64,000 nt of DNA, taken from contig NC_059504.1 of assembly GCF_914767665.1 (NCBI RefSeq), forward strand, positions 28,932,001-28,996,000, given 5' to 3'. Source of the stretch: Harmonia axyridis. Lineage: Eukaryota; Arthropoda; Insecta; Coleoptera; Coccinellidae. Positions 61,801 to 64,000 of the stretch are shown here, piece after piece. Positions within the stretch are counted from its first letter, which is position 1. The number at the start of each line of letters is the position of its first letter. The notes below the pieces were generated by a model. That model saw only the letters and a program-made list of their open reading frames with translations. It did not search any database and was not told the origin of the DNA. The translations under genes were made by a program, and so were the position numbers.

Positions 61801-64000
61801 CAAAAAACTTAATGGTAAATATTTGTAGGAAATTTCATATACTTTCTTTTTATATAGGAAGGTCATTCATAAAAAATTGATATTTTCCGAGTTATATGAT
61901 ATTTTTACTTTTTTGTTGAATTTTTTTCATTGTCATGAAATTTTGGTAGCAAACCTCAGATGCAGCACCCAAAAATTATATGAAATTGAAGAAATGGGAA
62001 CTACCTCAAATCTGTCCAGTGAAAAACTGGACGGAATTGAATGGACGATATTAGATCCATTATTTTTTTTAAATCGATTGTATCAGTTGAGAATTACGGT
62101 TATTTTCTTGCTGAAAAAAAAATCACTAGCATTTATTTCTACGATGACGGGTGCTACTCCAAATACTTGCACACAAATTATTCGAAATCTCATATTCAAT
62201 CGAGATTTAAATTAATAGAATTCAATCAATATAATTAAAAATGTATATTTTCAATAAATGATCAGCTATTGTTATAATTAATGTTTATGAAAATATATAT
62301 TTTAAATAACAAACTGTTATGCATTTAATTATGCTTTGTATTTCAATGTTTGTATTTTCAAGTAGCAATAAAGCTAAATGAATGAACTTATTATCATTAA
62401 TTAAATTTTATATTATCTAACAATCATCTGTCCAGCTTCGAATAAGTACTAGTACTTATGTATTTGAATTAAATATTAATTATTGATACTTAAATTCATA
62501 TCAAAATGTATTATCCTCCTGAGAATGGACATAATTTTTGGTTGCAGGTAAAGGGCCTCAGTATTGAACACGAAAAACTAGCAGTAGCCCAAGGTCATCC
62601 GACCATGGACACAACTCTAGATACCTCAATACCCCGAAAACGTCTAAGCCTACTTAAAGAAGAAATAGAAAGTTCGAACAGTCACCCACAACAGCAACAA
62701 CAACAACAACAGCAGCAACAACCTCAGTCAAGTCCGTCCCCTAGCTATTCACCAACAATGTCACCTTACATGCAGCCCCCCCACCATTACAGGCAATACG
62801 ACCAGAGAATACCATCGAGTGGTTCAGCCTTCGACAACTTGAACATCAAAAGACCCACAAGAAGTCCACCAATCGAACAAGCCTTGCAAGATAGAGCGTC
62901 TGTTTTAAGAGACGGAAGCAAGTCTGGAAGACCTGGATCGCCGGGGCCATTGTCTTTGGCATACAGGCCTTCGCCAACTTCTTCTTGTCCCTTTCCAAGC
63001 CAGCCAAACCAGGAAGCAGATGCTCCTCCAGAGAATCGATTCGATCCTGACCCAGCCACTGCATTAATATGCCCAGAAAGCGATAGTGCCAACATATGTC
63101 AAGATCCTGGTTGTCCAGAAGGTAAGTTTTTCTTTCTGATTTTCCATATTCATCAACATATTACGTTGGAATCAGTGAATAACCTCTACCTTGTAATGCC
63201 AGTTATTAATTAAGTGTCAGGTATTCATTTTGTGAAACAAAATTGATTCAAATCAATGGCTCATCATGAATACAATATTTCTTAGAAGCGGCTTTTTTGA
63301 CTGGAGCCTTCTTCGCTACTTTCTTCTTCTGTGCAGCACGTCTCTAATAAAGCGGCTGTCTTTGAATATAGTCTATAGTATTCTTCTTTTAGATTTAAGA
63401 ATGCGGATGGAACCTTCGATTAAGCAAGAAAGAGAAGAGCCTGCGAGTAGTACTGGTGGTAATGGTAATGGCAATGGTAATGGCAATGGCAATGGAAAAA
63501 GTGCCAACAACACTGTTTCATCCAATAACGCTAATGGTTCATTGGGCAATATGGCGAATTACTCTCATGAACTCGATAACAACGATTTGATACCCACATC
63601 TCTCTGGAATACAGTTGCTGCGAAAGTTAACAAGGCAGGATCCGTCAATACACCGGATGGTAAGCATGAAACAATTCAGTCAACATTTTTGTTAGAAATT
63701 GGTGGATGCGCTGCGCTCTTATAGAGTGAAATTTAGAGCTTTCACCAAATTGCGTGTTGATGTTCACGACAACATTGTGTTTCAGGAAGAAAATTGAAGT
63801 GTCCTTTTTGTGAAAGATTATATGGTTACGAGACGAATTTGAGAGCCCACATCAGGCAGAGGCATCAGGGAATCCGAGTACCTTGTCCATTCTGTTCACG
63901 TACATTCACCAGAAACAATACGGTAAGAAGACACATAGCTCGGGAGCATAAAACCGAATTGAGCTTCCAAAACCAAAACCACCCGCAGCCGCAACAGCAG
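43767..64000 (+). CDS. chinmo: chinmo, BTB and C2H2 zinc-finger transcription factor (3' end beyond window)
   Basis: Joined coding exons are 43,767-43,887, 61,082-61,305, 62,548-63,121, 63,393-63,659 and 63,786-64,000, all with GT-AG junctions and consistent phase. They give 467 residues before the window ends. Residues about 8-115 form the BTB domain, with LKWNSF, AHKLILAACS and FMYKGEVHVSQDALSSFLK blocks. A low-complexity linker follows (Q163-Q173, then Pro/Ser-rich). Next is IKQE at 316-319, which fits a SUMO-attachment consensus, and an Asn-Gly repeat. Two C2H2 fingers lie at 401-422 and 429-450, both C-x2-C-x12-H-x4-H. In Drosophila, Chinmo is a nuclear repressor-type factor controlling neuronal temporal identity, larval state and male germline stem-cell niche identity. 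The BTB sequence and two-finger layout separate it from br, lola, ttk and fru. The C-terminus, stop codon and 3' UTR are not in the window. Confidence 0.92.
45415..45725. promoter_or_regulatory. CpG-rich patch in intron 2, candidate regulatory region
   Basis: High CpG density and short inverted motifs such as TTTCCCGATTTTTCGGGA and CACGTCGACGTG against an AT-rich background. Open frames on both strands here (45,315-45,593 and 45,655-45,407) show no domain. It could be an internal promoter or enhancer, or a fragment of an unknown element. Confidence 0.3.
46449..46530 (+). tRNA. tRNA-like sequence (tRNA-Ser-like pseudogene or SINE head)
   Basis: A TGGCCGGGTCG stretch at 46,454-46,464 resembles a pol III A box with one mismatch. 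GTTCAAATC at 46,511-46,519 fits the B-box consensus, inside a T-arm GCGAG/CTTGC. A long variable-arm-like part (TCTCTTTTGGGA) recalls serine tRNAs. The two acceptor-stem strands do not pair and the anticodon arm is unclear, so it is not a working tRNA. A T-rich tract follows, which could stop pol III. No second copy is visible in the window to confirm a SINE. Confidence 0.4.
46768..47180 (+). repeat. Three diverged tandem units of 120-146 bp
   Basis: Units start at TACAGGGTGTACAATTTTC (46,768), TACAGAGTGTACAATTTCC (46,914) and TACAGGGTGTACAATTTTC (47,035). A TACAGTGCG remnant is at 47,177. Units 1 and 3 are most alike and share GAGCGCCAATTAT-type and GCGAAGATATACGTGCGATG blocks. Unit 2 is more diverged. 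Confidence 0.75.
47236..47435 (+). repeat. Tandem array of 34-bp palindromic units
   Basis: About five units, most spaced 34 bp. Each contains GATCTACCT, three bases, then AGGTAGATC, a perfect 9-bp-arm inverted repeat, separated by a TATGGRCWACATT-type linker. The first unit has GATCAACCT. One inter-unit linker carries an extra partial copy (ATAGATCTGTGGGCAACAT). The array follows directly on the 120-146-bp tandem units. No known family recognised. Confidence 0.85.
48089..48828. mobile_element. Foldback/MITE-like element with about 230-260-bp inverted arms
   Basis: The left arm starts CCGGATGCCCCAAGTTATCG after TA. The right arm ends CGATAACTTGGGACGCCCG. Further matching blocks are GCAATATCTAGCT/AGCTAGATATTGC, CACTGACAAT and its complement, and ACACGCAATTTTCACTGACA against the left TGTCAGTGGAAATTGCGTGT. 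The arms run about 48,089-48,340 and 48,598-48,828 around a central AT-rich spacer of about 260 bp. No coding capacity. Confidence 0.8.
50717..51605 (-). mobile_element. hAT-superfamily relic with 8-bp target duplication
   Basis: Flanked by TTCACAAT at 50,709-50,716 and 51,606-51,613, an 8-bp target duplication as expected of hAT elements. The minus strand 51,272-51,036 encodes the C-terminal hAT dimerisation region: LGQGFLSSPASSAYVERQFS, then TKTRKRLGDKS and LVCLRSWMEN. Both ends are rich in short CAAGTCAAG/CTTGACTTG motifs, typical of hAT subterminal repeats. The first bases, TATTCA on the left and TAGGGGTTCA on the right strand, are only partly inverted copies. Most of the transposase is missing, so this is an internally deleted derivative of 889 bp. 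Confidence 0.85.
51637..51815 (-). mobile_element. 179-bp insertion with 13-bp target duplication, hammerhead-like fold
   Basis: TCTAAAGAATATG occurs at 51,624-51,636 and again at 51,816-51,828, exactly bracketing 179 bp that are absent from the other copies of the surrounding DD41D relic. A 13-bp duplication suggests target-primed retrotransposition. On the minus strand it contains TTGATAA, a GGCG/CGCC stem and GAAAC, with flanking pairing segments at 51,713-51,717 and 51,768-51,772. Together these look like a decayed hammerhead ribozyme. Penelope-like retroelements are known to carry such motifs, so a truncated Penelope-like end is one possibility. Confidence 0.6.
53330..54025 (-). mobile_element. 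DDE_3/DD41D-like transposase relic (different family member)
   Basis: Reading from 54,025 down: NFAAVSENVEEDPNLSFTWRAQ, the family's helix-turn-helix linker. In shifted frames come EQQRLDDDF and FFSDEAHFSL at about 53,790-53,750, containing the first catalytic Asp, then VNKQNT. Further down, ATSHTTL and a GDVNWPP/LDYF-type region at about 53,450-53,340 stand for the second and third catalytic blocks. Many shifts and stops are present. It differs in sequence from the other DD41D-like relics in the window. A perfect palindrome sits inside it at 53,629-53,684. Confidence 0.7.
53629..53684. repeat. Perfect 27-bp-arm palindrome with 2-nt spacer
   Basis: Bases 53,629-53,655 are the exact reverse complement of 53,658-53,684, with TG between. 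The arms start AGTCACTGTATGG and would make a long perfect hairpin in RNA or extruded DNA. Confidence 0.95.
54031..54620 (+). repeat. Three tandem units of about 200 bp
   Basis: Units start at TAAAACCAAAA near 54,031, 54,234 and 54,435. Each contains GTTAATTGTGTAAGTTTTTT, TATAAGACTGATGAGGA and CATTAGCCGTGTACTGAATT with few differences, so the duplication is fairly recent. The first unit abuts the transposase relic on its left. Confidence 0.9.
54890..55420. promoter_or_regulatory. GC-richer patch in intron 2, candidate regulatory region
   Basis: Notably richer in G+C than its surroundings, with CpGs and no recognised domain in any frame. It includes a short inverted motif, GCTCACACGTGAGC, at about 55,038-55,051, containing an E-box (CACGTG). 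Regulatory function is inference only. Confidence 0.3.
55858..56402 (+). repeat. Dispersed 550-bp repeat with hairpins (copy 2)
   Basis: Same-orientation match of 12,884-13,440. It keeps the opening hairpin (GTTGCAGA...TCTGCAAC) and the ATG of the short frame near 56,149, read MSEEIDSTPPELREIANN before a one-base deletion breaks it. Both copies end with CTGAAATAGAGAAAA. Confidence 0.75.
56517..56540 (+). repeat. AAT-type microsatellite
   Basis: A run of about seven AAT/ATA trinucleotides. Simple repeat with no other meaning seen. Confidence 0.8.
56724..57365 (-). mobile_element. DD41D-type transposase relic, internally deleted (copy 4)
   Basis: Minus-strand frames give VEIFELLGQVSENRRIKFVC and NPSFSIPRLS, then directly FHGRDW. 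VIDVDDVYFQQDGATCHTS (second catalytic Asp) follows, then VISREGGHNWPP and CDLTPLDFFIWGYVKDEAYA (third Asp). Spacing from the second to the third Asp is 41 residues. The C-terminus follows near 56,890-56,740. It shares the deletion joint after SIPR with copy 1, but is better preserved across the catalytic end. The first catalytic Asp lies in the deleted part. Confidence 0.85.
57825..59586 (-). mobile_element. MITE-like element interrupted by a retrotransposon fragment
   Basis: Opposite-strand copy of 41,669-42,261. Its right part is at 57,825-58,307 and its left part at 59,456-59,586, with ends GGTTTTTACCTCAGAGTAAT and ATTACTCTATGGTTTTTACC. This is a clear inverted pair of about 20 bp. Removing the non-LTR insert at 58,308-59,455 leaves about 614 bp, collinear with the uninterrupted copy. 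Confidence 0.8.
58308..59455 (+). mobile_element. CR1-like non-LTR retrotransposon fragment (reverse transcriptase 3' part)
   Basis: The fragment opens in one frame with PVDVIYLDFSR, the start of the RT active-site region. It then switches frame at an internal deletion to NLLFLAYLSDLTSS. The open frame 58,318-59,121 continues with SYADDVKFF (the YADD catalytic pair), WRIPLNQSKC, and the thumb and connection region DLSWSSHITKTLNKARR. It ends past a frameshift near 59,110 with WNRLPGDVVNAPSVNTFKNR and a stop at about 59,210. A TAA-rich tail and AT-rich 3' region follow. Endonuclease and most RT palm blocks are missing. The C-terminal WNxLP/FKxRLD motif suggests the CR1 or a nearby clade. Truncation and the frame breaks make it dead. 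Confidence 0.85.
60448..60485. repeat. Perfect 18-bp-arm palindrome with AA spacer
   Basis: ATAATATAGCTAGGAGTA, AA, then TACTCCTAGCTATATTAT: exact inverted arms in intron 2, about 600 bp before exon 3. No element boundary is recognised around it. Confidence 0.95.
61082..61305 (+). CDS. chinmo: chinmo exon 3, second half of BTB
   Basis: The acceptor TTGTTTCAG ends at 61,081 and the donor GTAAGG begins at 61,306. The exon supplies residues 41-115 with VTFRAHKLILAACSKHLADL and LLEFMYKGEVHVSQDALSSF. This is the BTB dimer-interface and charged-pocket region, and it matches Drosophila Chinmo closely. It ends on a codon boundary after ESLQ. Confidence 0.93.
61306..62547 (+). other. chinmo: Intron 3 of chinmo, with a two-copy 300-bp tandem repeat
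   Basis: Bounded by GTAAGG and a TTTTTGGTTGCAG acceptor ending at 62,547. The open frames in it (61,451-61,744 and 61,877-62,215) are repeat sequence, not exons. Confidence 0.85.
61426..62005 (+). repeat. Two tandem 300-bp units in intron 3
   Basis: Units begin at the AAAAAGTGGGTTT(T/C)TGTAGAGACA block near 61,426 and 61,726. They share CGGACAAAAAAC, TTTTCCGAGTTATATG and AAATTGAAGAAAT-like segments in the same order. They are diverged by many substitutions and small indels. Confidence 0.8.
62548..63121 (+). CDS. chinmo: chinmo exon 4, linker with polyglutamine
   Basis: In frame after exon 3, giving ESLQ-VKGLSIEHEKL. This continues the BTB end exactly as in Chinmo (VKGLS). It encodes residues 116-306, mostly low complexity. 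There is a run of 11 Gln at 62,689-62,721 (mixed CAA/CAG), then Pro/Ser-rich sequence, RPGSPGPLSLAY, and ICQDPGCPEG at the end. The donor GTAAGT starts at 63,122; the last codon is split. Confidence 0.92.
63122..63392 (+). other. chinmo: Intron 4 of chinmo
   Basis: A 271-bp intron with GTAAGT donor and TTCTTCTTTTAG acceptor. Nothing else recognised in it. Confidence 0.88.
63393..63659 (+). CDS. chinmo: chinmo exon 5, acidic/SUMO-motif and Asn-Gly repeat
   Basis: Encodes residues 307-395 after the split codon: DLRMRMEPSIKQEREEP, containing the IKQE sumoylation-type motif. An Asn-Gly dipeptide run follows, encoded by GGYAATGG repeats near 63,460-63,500, then DLIPTSLWNTVAAKVNK and SVNTPD. The donor GTAAGC begins at 63,660. 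The Asn-Gly run is likely length-variable between alleles. Confidence 0.9.
63660..63785 (+). other. chinmo: Intron 5 of chinmo
   Basis: A 126-bp intron with GTAAGC donor and TTGTGTTTCAG acceptor. Confidence 0.88.
63786..64000 (+). CDS. chinmo: chinmo exon 6, paired C2H2 zinc fingers (continues past window)
   Basis: Joins exon 5 through a split Gly codon to give GRKLKCPFCERLYGY. Finger 1 has C401, C404, H417 and H422. Finger 2 has C429, C432, H445 and H450, with RTFTRNNTVRRHIAREH. The frame is open to base 64,000 in a Gln/Pro-rich stretch, so the exon and protein continue. Confidence 0.93.

Noticed and set aside
61451..62215. Two open frames in intron 3 as extra chinmo exons
   Set aside because: They are the two units of a diverged 300-bp tandem repeat. 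Exon 3 joins exon 4 directly as ESLQ-VKGLS, as in known Chinmo.
43738..64000. Gene could be another BTB/ZnF paralogue (br, lola, ttk, fru)
   Set aside because: The FMYKGEVHVSQDALSSFLK-AESLQ-VKGLS stretch combined with the CPFCERLYGYETNLRAHIRQ finger pair fits Chinmo best.

Overview
The window is AT-rich insect DNA. It carries most of one host gene plus a large amount of decayed transposon sequence. The gene is the BTB/zinc-finger transcription factor chinmo (chronologically inappropriate morphogenesis), on the + strand. It shows spliceosomal introns, a BTB domain split across two exons, glutamine and Asn-Gly repeats, and a pair of C2H2 zinc fingers. Mariner-type, DD41D-type, hAT and non-LTR relics also point to an arthropod. 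I cannot fix the order; a beetle-like or other insect genome is plausible but not demonstrated.

Layout. Bases 1-26,280 hold no host gene that I can support. They contain a nearly intact 2.47-kb DD41D transposon with 275-bp terminal inverted repeats and TA target duplications (5466-7934). They also hold two mariner relics (about 9300-9830 and 11,875-12,870), a non-LTR RNase H relic (10,930-11,780), a relic of an arthropod repeat-associated protein family (2880-3960), and fragments of a second DD41D family. From 26,289 to 28,085 lies an array of about 3.7 tandem copies of a roughly 480-bp unit. It runs directly into a CpG-rich island (28,086-28,460) ending in a GTAAGT donor, which I read as the probable chinmo promoter and non-coding first exon.

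Chinmo. Intron 1 (about 15.3 kb) holds two related GC-rich islands and two MITE-like elements. The ATG exon is 43,738-43,887. Intron 2 (about 17.2 kb) splits the BTB domain and is full of repeats. These include a tRNA-like sequence, a 34-bp palindromic array, a foldback element, a hAT with 8-bp target duplications nested in a DD41D relic, a 179-bp insertion with a 13-bp target duplication and a decayed hammerhead-like fold, a 27-bp-arm perfect hairpin, and a CR1-like reverse transcriptase fragment inserted into a MITE. Exons 3-6 (61,082-64,000) encode the rest of BTB, a Q/P/S-rich linker, an Asn-Gly repeat, and two zinc fingers. The reading frame stays open to the window edge, so the 3' end of the gene is missing.

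How it fits together. The only probable functional protein is Chinmo, a nuclear regulator known in Drosophila for neuronal temporal identity and for maintaining the larval and germline-stem-cell state. The rest of the interest is structural: nested insertions that give relative ages, palindromes, and possible regulatory islands in the long introns. I saw no CRISPR, operon or other prokaryotic feature.
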